The notes beneath the pieces were generated by a model. The model did no database searches and was not told where the DNA came from. It saw only the letters and a program-made list of their open reading frames with translations. Both the position numbers and the translations under genes were made by a program. Shown one piece after another: positions 9,394 through 20,774 of a stretch of 28,011 nt of DNA. This DNA comes from Amphimedon queenslandica (lineage: Eukaryota > Porifera > Demospongiae > Haplosclerida > Niphatidae), in contig NW_003547042.1 in NCBI RefSeq assembly GCF_000090795.2, positions 1-28,011 of the forward strand, given 5' to 3'. Within the stretch, counting starts at the first letter, position 1, and each line of letters begins with the position of its first letter.

Positions 9394-9604
9394 AAATAAT
9401 AATAATATTTTATTATAATAATTTATTTTATAATTTAGCAGACAGCTCTAACAACAGCAAATAATATAATTTTTAATTTACAAAAGTTAATAATCAAAAA
9501 TAAGAATTTTAACAATAATAATTATTATTATGTTATTATTATAGGCTAAATTTGTACAGAAGTTCTGATGAACATACTGAAACCAGCAGTACTAATGTTG
9601 AATC

Positions 9605-12239
9605 TCATTTCTGCATTCTTTTATTCAGTGGGTCATTGTACCACCAAAACTCACCATCAGAATGGAAAAACTACAAAAGCAAAAAAATCCTTAAAACTCC
9701 ATTCCCATCACTCCATTCCCAAACCTGCTGCTTCCATTCCGTTCCACTCTCAAGTCTGGCCTTGGCATCAGCTCTCTGCTTCTCTTCAAGCTATTACAAA
9801 ACCCGTCAAACCCCACCCATTAATAAACCACACCTACCTCATGCTTAGCGTCAGTAGCAGCTTCAATATCATTCTCCTTCAGAGCTTCAGTGACCTTCCT
9901 CCATCGTCTCTTACTCTCAATTGGTTCCTGTCTCTCTATTTTCTGAAACTTCTTACGGATGGTCGGCATGTTGTGAATATCAGCAAAAACTTCTTCGTCC
10001 TAAAGGGGTTGGGTATGTAGGTGTGGTTATAAAGTGGGAGGGGCTTACTCCATTGGGGTACTTGACGTTCATTAGTCCGTTCCATTCGCCGTCAACTTTT
10101 AGGAAAGGTTTCTTGTCAGAGCCCTCACTGAATAAATAAATAAATAAATATTAATTTGAGAAACATTGATTCTTACTAAATGTCAGCTGTTACTCTGTGC
10201 TTTTTCCCTCCATAAAACGGCTAAAGTGTCATCCATTAAAACAAAGCAGTGGTATAATGGATACTCACTTTGCAATGGAAGTCAATCTCAGAGCGATATC
10301 CAGTCTTCTCACATTTGACTGTACACTTACCACCTAACTCCATCCAGGGGTAAGTCAATATAGACCTGTGGGACAAGGGAAAAGAAAAAAAGGAATTTTA
10401 AAAAAGAAGGAGAACAGTAGTGCTTGTACATGTAGGAAAAGAATTATAGTGGAGAGATTTAAGATAAAAGGCGGGTAAATTTTTGAATATTTCATTAGTT
10501 CCAGCTGCAACTGACCTGGCATAAGCATTGGGAATGTTACACTCATACTCTTCATCATGATCCATCAAATTAAGAGTAACTAAAATAAAATAAAATAAAC
10601 AAACAAACAAATAAATAAACAAACAAACAAATAAATAATAAATAAATACAATGTAGTTTCTCTTACTCTTTCCAATGTTGTGAACGGCTAAAGAAAGTCC
10701 CAGGAACTTTGACTTCGTATAAATTGATCCAGTGGCAAACATCCTTTTAGAAGGACACTCGGCATAAAAAGCAGAAACTAACAAATTAAAATAAAATTAT
10801 AAAAATACACGTACATGTATTATCTAACGTTATGTCATTACTTGGCGGATGATGTGAAACTTGTTCAGCAAGAAAGGATACCGAGTTATTACCAGCGAAG
10901 GTGACTGGGCCGCTCTTCACTACCTTCCTCCTTTCCTCCAGCTGCTCTGGGCTCAGGGCCTCCTCTCCATCGGCGACTGGAAGGTCAAAGTAACAGCGAA
11001 ATATCTCGCCTAATATGGGATTGTAAGGCTTCTTGGCAATAGTACCCTGTAAAGACAGAATGAAGTTATAATGAAAATTTTTTAAATTAATTTTTTTTAA
11101 ATGCCCTGTATTATAGCCCATGCTTTTTCGGAAAAATGGCTCTGAAATCACCCCAAATTTTTATTACATTTTCTAATACGTATTGATGTCCTTATGCTGT
11201 GTAGAAAGTTTGAGCTGATTCCGACTTCAATTTTTTGAGTTATGGCCATTTTAAGAAAACGCCAAAAATCTGAAAAATACCCAAGGCTATAGCCCATGGT
11301 TTTTTCCAAAAAATGGCTCCAAAATCACCCCAAATTTTTATTACATTTTCTAATACGTATTGATGTCCTTATGCTATGCAAAAAGTTTGAGCTGATTCCG
11401 ATTAACATTTTTCAAGTTATAACTAAACTAATAATTAATATACTGTTGATATATGCTACGTATGATAATAATTTTGAGTGGATTCCAGCTACGTGTTACA
11501 AGCCTCAGTAACAAGTAATGAATATCATTATAGTCCGACCCACGATAGCCTTGTAACGTTTCATGCATTTATAAAGAGACCAGTAAAGGTTGAAGGATAT
11601 GTTTTTTATTGGGTTTTCAGGCTAACAATTTTTGAATGGGCAATTCACTACAATTGCCCTGTATTAATTAAATAATAATTATATTAATTAATTCAATTAA
11701 TAACAGAATACCTTCCTAGCAGCATGGAAAGAGGACATGAAGTATCTCGTACATTCAATGATCCTCTCCTTTGGAGTGGAGTAATCATTAATACTGGAAG
11801 AGGGGAGAGAGGTCAAAGGTCAAATGTACAGTGTATAAGTGTAGGATTCAATATTACTATTGCTGTACTATTAATTAGAATATTCTAATATTACTATAAG
11901 TGTGCCATTAAATAGGATTGTTACTGCATAGTTCTCTACCTTGCGAATATGTCCGGGTGAGCCAGGAAGTCAGCATACATCTCCAGTAGAGATCTCTTCT
12001 CAAGTATAAAAGTTGGTAACGTCACACGGGACAGATCCATTCCAATCCTGACCTGACCAACCATGTACATGATCAAGCTCTTATTAGCGGCAACACCACC
12101 TGAGGGGCGGGGCAAAGGGGAGGGGTCAAATAAAGATGGAGGGAGTCGGTAATGATTAAGTATTAATTTTTAAAAATTGATAACTTACTGCTGGCGTCAT
12201 CTCTCTCGTCATATTCTTGATCTTCGTCAATATCTAATG

Positions 12240-12286
<47 letters not shown>

Positions 12287-13002
12287 TTATATTTTATTAC
12301 CTGAAGGCACGCCCTCTGGCGTTGCCACGGATACAGAGGGTATCACCTCAGTCATAGACGGTTCATCTTCAGCGTCATAGAATTCATCACTGCTGCTGGA
12401 GACCTCTTCCTCCTCCTCTTCCGTGAGACAACGGTTAATGTTACTTTCATTGGCCACACCTTCATCATCCTCCCCCTCTATCAGACTAAAGGAACAAGGT
12501 ACTGTACTTTAACAGGTGGAGTTTTAATTTTGTTTAATTTGAATTAAAACTGATGATCATTAATGCTCCTTATATTAAAACGGATCTGTACAGCAGTGTT
12601 AGTATCTTACCTTTCTCTGCTGCCATTTTGAGCTGATGTCTCTTCAAGTGATTTCCCTTCCTGCCCCTCCTCCCCCTCCCTCTCTCCCTCCCTTTGCTCA
12701 GTGCCAGCCGGAGCAAGGGCTATAGCACCAGGTGTCTGTTGCTATAGTAACGATATGAATAATGAGATCTGATTGGTCGACTATACATGTACATTTTACC
12801 TGGTCCTCCTTCATAAGGTCAAGACATTGTCTCATGGCAGCTAGCATATTCTAAAATAAATAAAGAAAATTATTAATATTGTATTTTAAATTGTATTTTT
12901 TAATTCAATATGTTTTTGATTTGTACCTTTGCTGTTTTCTCAATAACTTTTGATTCTTCAGAATCATTCATACTGTCAGAGAGGGACTGGAGAGAGGGAG
13001 AG

Positions 13003-13076
<74 letters not shown>

Positions 13077-14003
13077 GGGTAGTTTAAAATCAAAACTATA
13101 CATCTCCTCTTATTCCAGTACCTTTATCTGCTCAGTGAGTAGATCATGATAGCTCTCACAGATCAACAACCTGTTCTCAACACTAAGGCTCCTCTTCACT
13201 GGTGGTAGACTCAACTCCAACTTCTACAAAGAAGACAAGGACAATGAAGGCATAGCCGGAGTAGTCTAGTACTACCCACACCTGTACACGTACACGTACA
13301 CGTACACACGTCACTACACCAAGAGAGTACTCTGGAGTATATATACTACACTACTGCTGCTACACACAGTGAAATGGGAGGTTATTATTTGTGAAACTAG
13401 TACAATTACCTTTTGTTTATGTAAATATTTAAATAAGTATAATGTAAATATTTAGAAAATCAACAGAGAACAACTTAATAACATCAATAGTTATTAATAG
13501 TTATAACTAGTTATTAATAGTTATTATACCTGCAGCGGTTGCTTGAGACGGTCTATTGTCAGTTCCATTGATTTGATCCACCTCTCCCTCTCCTCCTCGT
13601 CTTGCGCTATAAAATAACGGAATAACAAAGACCACACCCTTTTATAATGAGCCACACCCACATACTGTACATTACTATACATTATGTAAGTGAATGTCAT
13701 ACCTTGAAAGTGGTAGGTGTGGCCCTCAGAATGAATGGTGAATGTGCAAATATCTTCATCATCGATCCCAACAATTGCCTTCTTCAAAGTTATACAGCCT
13801 CTTCTGCTTCCTTTGGACATCTTTTCTTTGCTCTGAAACAAAGACACTCAATTACTGATAGTTAGGAACCACTCTACCGTGTAATAAGAGAGCAGACCAG
13901 TAGACTGGTCTAAGACGAACCACCTGTACTGCCACCCGGAGACAACATTCGTCCATTTTGAGAGAGGACCCTCGACAAGAAGACCTGCCCTTCCTGACGC
14001 CAT
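9605..14003 (-). CDS. OSBPL9: Oxysterol-binding protein-related protein 9
   Basis: Lipid-transfer protein of ER-Golgi/endosome contacts, 680 aa from 20 exons: 14003-13878, 13832-13703, 13606-13530, 13223-13122, 12986-12927, 12850-12800, 12741-12611, 12485-12301, 12233-12189, 12099-11940, 11793-11712, 11046-10842, 10777-10667, 10579-10516, 10365-10269, 10220-10177, 10127-10049, 9999-9838, 9790-9725, 9670-9605. The N-terminal PH domain ([39 protein letters not shown]) is of the ORP9/10/11 type. An acidic stretch carries DEFYDAED (about 259-266), a FFAT-like motif for VAP binding. The ORD starts near 300 ([20 protein letters not shown]) and has the family fingerprint EQVSHHPP (444-451), then [11 protein letters not shown] and [12 protein letters not shown]. 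The end ([19 protein letters not shown]) matches ORP C-termini. Introns 8 and 4 hold microsatellites; intron 11 holds a dispersed tandem repeat. Confidence 0.93.
11112..11430 (+). repeat. Dispersed tandem repeat (about 176-bp unit) in OSBPL9 intron 11
   Basis: Two consecutive copies start at TATAGCCCATG (11112 and 11288). Each contains the shared core ATTTTTATTACATTTTCTAA, CCTTATGCT and GTTTGAGCTGATTCCGA. The same family occurs at 27203-27490 (same orientation) and, inverted, at 17600-18190. Confidence 0.85.
12238..12286. repeat. (AAT)n microsatellite in OSBPL9 intron 8
   Basis: About sixteen AAT units fill most of the short intron between exons 8 and 9 of OSBPL9. Confidence 0.9.
13008..13073. 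repeat. (GA)n tract acting as polypyrimidine tract in OSBPL9 intron 4
   Basis: About 33 GA units on the plus strand read as (CT)n on the coding strand, immediately upstream of the CTCTCCAG acceptor at 12987. The microsatellite therefore forms the polypyrimidine tract, and length variation could affect splicing. Confidence 0.85.
13284..13308. repeat. (GTACAC)n in OSBPL9 intron 3
   Basis: About four GTACAC hexamers in tandem, part of a wider recurrence of GTAC/TACATGTA-like palindromes in noncoding parts of the window. Confidence 0.75.
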
Positions 14004-14131
14004 GACAGCTACACTGCCGTATTCACTGTATTCCCAATAATAAGAAAATGAAATTTTAAAACAGGTGTGGCTTGTTACAGAATTGAGCCCCGCCCAATTG
14101 TATGCGGGAGTTTCAAAACCTGCATTCAATC
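14004..14131. promoter_or_regulatory. Shared promoter region of OSBPL9 and DEPDC1
   Basis: A 128-bp gap separates divergent start codons. It contains a GC box joined to an AATT/CCAAT-like site (CCCCGCCCAATTG, about 14087-14099) and a GGTGTGGC box, with no clear TATA box. A bidirectional promoter is inferred from spacing and content. Confidence 0.6.
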
Positions 14132-16266
14132 ATGGCTGCTAATTCTTCGGAAGAAGAGCCCATTACTCCACAATACAAAGCTACAGAGCTAGTAAGAGTC
14201 TTTATATTTATTTTAAAACTTATCCTTGTTGCTAGTGGCAGAAAATAGTGGAGGATTTCAGGGCGGGAATGCCGGCAAAGAGACACAGGCAGAGAATGAA
14301 AGTGTTAGAAAACAGTTTCACGGGAACAGAAGCTGTTGAATGGCTGACAAAATACCTGCAGAACTCTCAGATGTTCCAGAGCGTCTCGAAAGAACAGGTT
14401 AGGGAATTAGATACTAAAATATCTAGAAAATTATGAACATTTGAAGTAGCTTACAATAAAAATACACTTTTTTATCACAGGCTACTACTTTGCTACAAAA
14501 GTTTTTGGAATGTGAAGTGATTGAGGATGCCAAAGGGAAGGAGAGAGACAAATTCAATGATGGCAGCTCTCTTTATCATTTCGTAACTCGTCCTGGACCA
14601 CTCAACTTCCTTGGGTTTACCCCAACCAAGAGAAAGAGACAAGAGATTGAAGAGGAACAAAAAGAGGGGAGCTCATCTTCTGTATGTCTCGCTAATCCTT
14701 ATGCAGCTGCTGCTGCTGGGGAAGATATAGGAGGAGAAGAGGGGGAAGTAGAAACTGAGATAGAAAGTATTTCAAGTATTTTATCGGTCAATTCAACATC
14801 ACCAGTACTAAAAAGTGGGCCATTGACAGTAACTGAAGATGAGAAGCATAAAATATGGCAAGACATGACACTAACAAGGTAGAACTAGAGCCTTATAACA
14901 GTATATACTATACTGCTTTATATTTTAAACATAATCTCTCTCTCTCTCTCTTTTGACAGATTGCTAACAATACTACCATCTTTGGGCACACTGCCTGTGG
15001 TGGATGGAGGAATTATAGCAAGCAATTGTGATAAAGAAAAGAGAGGAGGAGGTAAAGAAACTTATTAATAATGGAGGCATTTGTCACATTAACACTGTCT
15101 ATGGATCACTATAGAGAGGAGTACAATTGAAGACATACCTGCTTGGATCATAATGGCTTTCAAGTGCCTATCAAAATGTAACTGCTAGACAATCATTCAT
15201 GCACTGGACAATAGCTATTTTAACTTTCTATGCAGCATAATCTATAATACAACTATGATACTTGTAGTGTTGTTCTAGTTCTAAATTTCTATTTTAGTTC
15301 TCATACTTGCATAAGTATATTATTTCTGCACTATTACTGCATTATCTGACACTATAGGGCCTACAGGATCTGCAGAAGATGTTACAGGTGGTCTACCTAT
15401 CTATCATGGTTTTGAGCAAGATGTCTTCCAAGCTATAAGTAACTACTTCACTCAACAGCTTCAGCAACCACTCATTCCTCAGGCACTCTATGAGCTGATC
15501 CTGACCTCAATACATCCACTGATTGCTAGAAAGGACAGTACAGCTACTGATGCACTCCAGCTAATATCTTTAATGATTGAGCCAAGTTTAAGATTAAAAC
15601 TGCACAGACTGTTGAGGTTTATAAGCAAAGCCAGTAATAATGAACAACTGAAGCTGTCACTGAGAATCAGCAATAGAGAATTGGTAAGAAGATTTGCATC
15701 ATTTTTGGTATATGCTTTCCATTTTCTCATTTCAGATGCTTGAAAGGTTTTCTCTAGCCATTCTTAGACCCAGCGGTCGCTCCGTTGTACCAGTAGACCA
15801 GCGTCAAAAGATAAAGCAGATCACTGGTCACATGGCTGACCATTATCACACCATATTCCGCCTGCCGTCAGAATTACTGAGAGACGTCCAGCGAGAATTG
15901 GAAGAGCTGCATGCAAGGAAAATCTCACCTCAATATTGCCAGAGGGTGAGCTTTGATGAATATGAGAGACAAAAGAACAGCACTCCTGTTGATCACCTGC
16001 AGGAGCTGCTTGACAGCATTGCTCATGATGAGAATGTATCAGCAAAAATAAGGAAACAAAGACTCAAGCAAGTAAGAAATACCTTCTATGTACTTTGTAC
16101 AACTTCTATTATAATTTGTGGTTTAATTGTTGCTGTATGTTTTTCTTTATAGTTTAAGCTGAATTATCCTGATATATATTTTCGAAAATTCCCTCCACAT
16201 TCGTCTCACGAAGGAGGAGGGAGAGAGAGAGAAAGAAGACTCCACAGAATATCAAACTATATTTAA
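14132..16266 (+). CDS. DEPDC1: DEP and RhoGAP-like domain protein DEPDC1
   Basis: Homologue of vertebrate DEPDC1/DEPDC1B, linked there to cell-cycle and Rho-related signalling. Seven exons: 14132-14191, 14236-14397, 14481-14878, 14960-15051, 15358-15683, 15736-16071, 16153-16266; 495 aa, close to the 529 of DEPDC1B. The DEP domain spans about residues 15-110 (YKATELW, FRAGMPAKRHRQRMKVLENS, FTGTEAVEWL, FLECEVIED). The middle (about 235-340) is the degenerate RhoGAP region (FEQDVFQAISNYFTQQLQ, LLRFISKASNNEQLKLSLR). I see no GxFR arginine-finger motif, so GAP activity is doubtful, as in the vertebrate proteins. The end (FKLNYPDIYFRKFP) matches the family. Downstream it converges on POMGNT1. Confidence 0.9.
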
Positions 16267-16571
16267 TTTAATGTCAGAAAGCTATAGACAAAATACTCTC
16301 TCCATGTAATGGACAATTGTAACATAACATATATATTGTATTCAGAGTAGATTAGGTACATTGACATAATAATTAACTTTCTTTTCTGCTAACACAATAA
16401 TTGCGATTTAAAATATAATTTTAGTGAATTGATTCAATTCACAACACAGCTGCTCACAATATTTAAATTTGATTGGTCGTATGCCACGAGGGACCAATTG
16501 GTTTATACATATATAAAGAGGACACCATTATTTGTGATGATCAAAAATTAAAAAAAATAGTCAGTTAAATA
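16267..16571. other. Convergent gap between DEPDC1 and POMGNT1
   Basis: A 305-bp stretch with no gene. It is AT-rich. Around 16470-16520 it has GATTGGTC ... GACCAATT, an inverted repeat of CCAAT-type sites, followed by a TATA-like TATATAAAG. This looks like a promoter although it lies between two gene ends. Confidence 0.5.
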
Positions 16572-18863
16572 CTATCTATCCTTCTTCTTTTCTTTTTTAA
16601 TCGGTACAACATTATGAGGTTTGAATTTGCTGTAAATTAAAGTACACACAAGATAAAAAATATAATAAAAGTAGGCGTGGCTCACCTATATGCTGAAAAG
16701 GGCACGCCTACTACGAGGATTTGGTTTTTCTTGAGCCAAATTCTCCAGAGTCCTTTATGAAACCCTCTGGCGTCAAGATCCCATAGCTTGAAGCACTGGA
16801 AGGATTGGACATTTAAAAGCTACGTATACAAGGTTTGGTTACTTTAGCTAAGTACATCCAAGTGTCATAATCATTCCTCTTTATCATTGACATGTACATC
16901 ACGTAGACCTTACCCTGTCATTAATAACCATTAATAACTATTAATAACCAGTTTAATAACTAGCCTCAGTGTCGGGTACAAAGTCTTTCTTGCAGGGATC
17001 CTTTGAATGATCCAGAGGTATGGCTGATCTGAAGGAGAGAGATAGATTCAAATTCATTAGCACTCTCTCTCTCTCACTCCATTAATTTCTTCACATCTTC
17101 CTCATAATTGTCTTTCTTTAATCTACATTAACATGAACAAGAATTATCAAGAGACCACGGGTTAGCATTACAAGTATTAACCTGTTCACATTTCTCAACA
17201 CAACATTCTCCAGTGTATTAATAGCATGTTTCTGAAAATAAGTTGTCTAAAAATAGAACACATTAATAAATATACATGTACATACATTAATACATTAGTA
17301 TATGCATACCTGGAAGTATGGATTCATGTTTAGACCCGAAGCTCCGAAATGATAGGTCCTTGATACATCAGGTATCACGCACTCTCTAATGAATAATTAA
17401 TTAATTAATTGGGTGGGCATGGCTACCTGTCTTTTCTTATAAAGTCGGTTCTCATCCACATGTCCCAGTCCCATAACTAATGGAGGTGTGGCATTATAGT
17501 TAATTAATAGTTATTAATTTTATAGCATACCTTGTCAGGGGACGGCCATTGTGGCTCCAACTCTTCCTTGAATAATTTACGACTTAACAACCTTAACAGA
17601 AAAATGACTTCTAGAGCAACTTCAAAAATTCATAAAAAATCCAATTTTAATCGGAATCAGCTCAAACTTTCTACGCACCATAAGAACTTGTATATGTATC
17701 AGAAAATATCATAAAAATGGAGAATTCTCTACTTTTCAATTTTGGTGAAATTCGGCCAAAGTTCCTGTACTATAGTACAGGGACTTTTACCCAATTTTTG
17801 AGGAATTTAAAAAATTCATAAAAAATCTAATTTTGATTGGAACCAGCTCTAACTTTCTACACAACATAAGTACATGTATATGTATCAAAAAATGCTATAA
17901 AAATCGAGAATTCTCTACTTTTCATTTTTGGCAAAATTTGGCCTGAGACCATGTACTATAGTACAGGGACTTTGGCCCAATTTTGGAGCAACTTTTAAAA
18001 TTTGTAAAAAATCCAAATTTGATCAGAACCAGCTCAAACTTTCTACGCAACATAAGTACATGTATATGTATCAGGAAATGTAATAAAAATGGAGAATTCT
18101 CTTCTTTTCATTTTTGGCAAAATTTGGCCTGAGACCATGTACTATAGTACAGGGACTTTTTCACAAATTCCCCGAATCTACTCAAACACAACATAAGTAC
18201 ATGTACATGTACTTACCATCCCAGTCCAGGCATTGTCTCTATCCGGTAGAGCATGGCAGGATCATTGCATGAGTGAACATATCCCTGATCATTCCAGGCA
18301 GATATACAGTATAAAGAAGGGTCCTCTTCTAGCAGGTGTTTAGTCTCACTAAAGTACCTAGAGGAGGAGAGAAAGAGGAGGAGAATGAGAGAGAGGGAGA
18401 GAGAGAAGAGCTTACATGAAGAAGTCTGGAGCAACATCCAAATCTTCTTCCAAAATTATAGTAAACTTGGCCTCCTACAAAAATAACAAAAACTCAACAC
18501 ATCCCTCCCCTAGCCCCGCCCCTACTGGGTGTGTCTCAAAAGTCTTCATCAATGAAGCCTTATAATGCTGGGCGATTCGTCCATTCTTTTGACTGATCGG
18601 CTCATGATGAAAGTACCTCACTCCGAATAATATAGCAACGTCGGCAGGTTCCTGATAAAACCCATCAATGTATACGTTAGTCAGTGAGGCATTGGATCCT
18701 GGTGTTGCTAGCAAGGTATTGAGCATACGGTAGAGGTACTGTGGTCGATTACTAGCTATAATGGTCACTGGTAGGTTGGCAACTTCATTACCAGCCTAGA
18801 GGAGGAAAATAAATAATAAAATAGGTTTACTATTATCACTATTATTATCACTATTATTATCAC

Positions 18864-18919
<56 letters not shown>

Positions 18920-19626
18920 GTGGTACTCCTTCACTAATTGAAGAAGGTTTCGAGCAGTGACACAAGTCTTTGTATCCCTCGTACTTTGAACAAAAGACAC
19001 GCCTCCTTTTATTAGCAGGAGTGTCAGGCCACATACACTTAATTGCTAGTTTAAAAAATAATAATAAATAAATAAATAAATAATAATAATACAGTTCTTA
19101 CAGTGGGTTCCCTCTCCGTTAAAGACAGGTACGTTCACATGCATGTTCAGCTGTGGTCCCCAAGTACCCAATGAATCACTCCGGCCAATGTCCTCAGCCA
19201 GTGTCCTATCGCCTTTTATTGTTACAAAGCCCCATGTGTACCTCCATTTTAATGATTCTATGGGATTGGTGGGTGTGGTTATTAATGGTTATTGACCACA
19301 CCCATCACTTACTGACTAATCTACTTCCTAGTTTCTCTATTGCGTCTTTAGCTTGATCCTTTAAAGAAAATGTACCTTCGTCCTAAAATATCAATAATAT
19401 CAGTATCAATATCAGCATCAATATCAGTATCAATATCAGTATTAATATCAATATCAGTGTCAACTTACTAATATTGTGAAACAGACTATTCTGCCATTAG
19501 CCAGTGATTCAAGGAAGGCGGGTAAATTATCGTCACCACCTGGTATGTATGTATCAAATACCCTTGAAGCCATCACAGAACCCTATACATGTACATGTAC
19601 ATTAATTAATATTTATAATAATATTT

Positions 19627-19666
<40 letters not shown>

Positions 19667-20138
19667 TCTAACTCACTGTCATCTCATTCAACACTACGAT
19701 ATGCATCCCTCTCTTAGCTTCAGCAGTATACACCTGCAACAACACAGCAATGCTTATTTAATTTTAAAATTAAACATTTATTTATTTATAATTTAAACAT
19801 GGTTGCCATTATTAATCCTTTCTCCCCAGACACTCACTGATTCTCCATCTACAGAGATTAGAGCCATCTCACGACTTGAAACTAGTTTTATCGTTATGTA
19901 TTTAGAAGGTCCCTCGTGTACTAGCTTTATTGGTACTTCTATTAAAATTTAAAAAATACACAATGATTATTTCCTCTATTTACTGGAGCTGTGATGAAGG
20001 GTGAGGTCTATGATGAAGATGATGTTCAGTAGGAACATTAACACGACGAATCCAATCCATATAGTTTGCTATATAAGGAAATACAAAGACATAACAATAA
20101 AAGAGACTGGAGCTTACTGTACATCTCATTCTCGCCAT
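16572..20138 (-). CDS. POMGNT1: Protein O-mannose N-acetylglucosaminyltransferase 1
   Basis: Golgi type II enzyme adding GlcNAc beta-1,2 to O-mannose on alpha-dystroglycan-type substrates; 600 aa. Exons: 20138-20118, 20068-19984, 19938-19838, 19733-19677, 19582-19469, 19382-19313, 19257-19102, 19045-18918, 18795-18526, 18474-18416, 18357-18217, 17591-17531, 17476-17427, 17385-17310, 17246-17182, 17122-17078, 17028-16965, 16914-16843, 16795-16686, 16629-16572. A 7-residue cytoplasmic tip precedes a membrane helix (about 9-28). The stem domain holds [11 protein letters not shown] and [10 protein letters not shown]. The catalytic GT13 domain has [22 protein letters not shown] (342-347, the metal-binding DXD equivalent), [28 protein letters not shown] and [23 protein letters not shown] and DHSKDPC favour POMGNT1 over MGAT1. 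Intron 17 is GC-AG. Introns hold a dispersed repeat and microsatellites. Confidence 0.93.
16915..16964 (-). other. POMGNT1: GC-AG intron of POMGNT1
   Basis: A 50-nt intron 17 with donor GAG|GCTAGT and acceptor GACAG|GG. Splicing at these sites gives DTE|GKVYV, matching the family's DTEG. No in-frame GT donor does this. The intron body is nearly all TTAATAAC-type units. Confidence 0.75.
17600..18190 (-). repeat. Dispersed tandem repeat (186-bp unit) in POMGNT1 intron 11
   Basis: About 3.2 copies; the marker CTATAGTACAGGGAC recurs at about 17770, 17956 and 18142. The reverse complement shares the core found in OSBPL9 intron 11 and UBE3C intron 14 (GTTTGAGCTGATTCC, preceded by a CTTATG-type segment). 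This intron (17592-18216) is the longest of the gene because of the array. Confidence 0.85.
18823..18916. repeat. (ATT)n microsatellite in POMGNT1 intron 8
   Basis: ATTATC/ATT units, then about 18 perfect ATT units reaching the exon 8 donor (GTAATAAT on the coding strand), so the donor itself forms part of the array edge. Confidence 0.9.
19385..19460. repeat. 12-bp minisatellite in POMGNT1 intron 5
   Basis: Six or so imperfect copies of ATCAATATCAGT fill the intron between exons 5 and 6. Confidence 0.8.
19618..19666. repeat. (AAT)n microsatellite in POMGNT1 intron 4
   Basis: Interrupted AAT units between exons 4 and 5 of POMGNT1, next to a TACATGTACATGTACATT palindromic stretch (about 19587-19602). 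Confidence 0.8.
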
Positions 20139-20774
20139 TTTGTTTTAAGCATACGAAACCACGCCTTTTATTACTTTTAATTAATAATAGTCTAATTATT
20201 ATTATTAATTTTTAATTATCGCCTCGGACATTATTGCTGCCAAAATTTGTTGGCTCAAGCTCAGGTGCGCTGGTTGGCATTGTTAGTTGTTCTGTTTTAT
20301 GGTCATTGACTGTTAGATAACAAAATAAATTTCCACCTTTACGGGGAGAGAACAGGACGACATTCACTGCAGGTCAGCCCTTTATGGTGAAGTTATAAAG
20401 TGCTGTAATAATAGAAATTCAGCATCTAAAGTTTTTTTGCCGAGCTCTTTTTTTGTTTCAGGGACCATTTAATTTATTGTTTTGTCATTGATCATTGCTA
20501 CAGAACTTAACAAAAGAAGTTCCAGCCAGTTCCACCTAGACAGGAACAAGTTGAAGCACCGTCACTGACTTGCACTGACTTCATATTTATATATAGTCTG
20601 GTCTTGATACTGGTTAGTTGAAATAGATCTAAAAGTAATATATATACAATATAATTTTATGACAAGTTGACAAATAGACTATTATAGACTAGTCTACAGT
20701 ATGATTTGTTTTTATTCACTGTAGGTCTAGCTTTCTTGTCATTATCGTACAGCCATTAATAAATCAGAATAATT
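20139..20774. other. Divergent gap upstream of POMGNT1 and the six-helix gene
   Basis: 636 bp with no supported gene. A CACGCC box lies just upstream of POMGNT1 (about 20160). Toward the plus-strand gene there are TATA-like stretches (about 20585-20597 and 20638-20648), a palindrome TAGACTAGTCTA (about 20686-20697), and a TTCACTGTAG sequence near 20725 that could end a 5'-UTR intron. Confidence 0.45.

Noticed and set aside
9552..10139. Several plus-strand open frames
   Set aside because: They overlap OSBPL9 exons 17-20 read on the opposite strand; the minus-strand coding is supported by domain matches and phased splice sites.
12910..13149. Open frames with long Arg-Glu or Ser-Leu runs
   Set aside because: Produced by the (GA)n microsatellite in an OSBPL9 intron; no gene.
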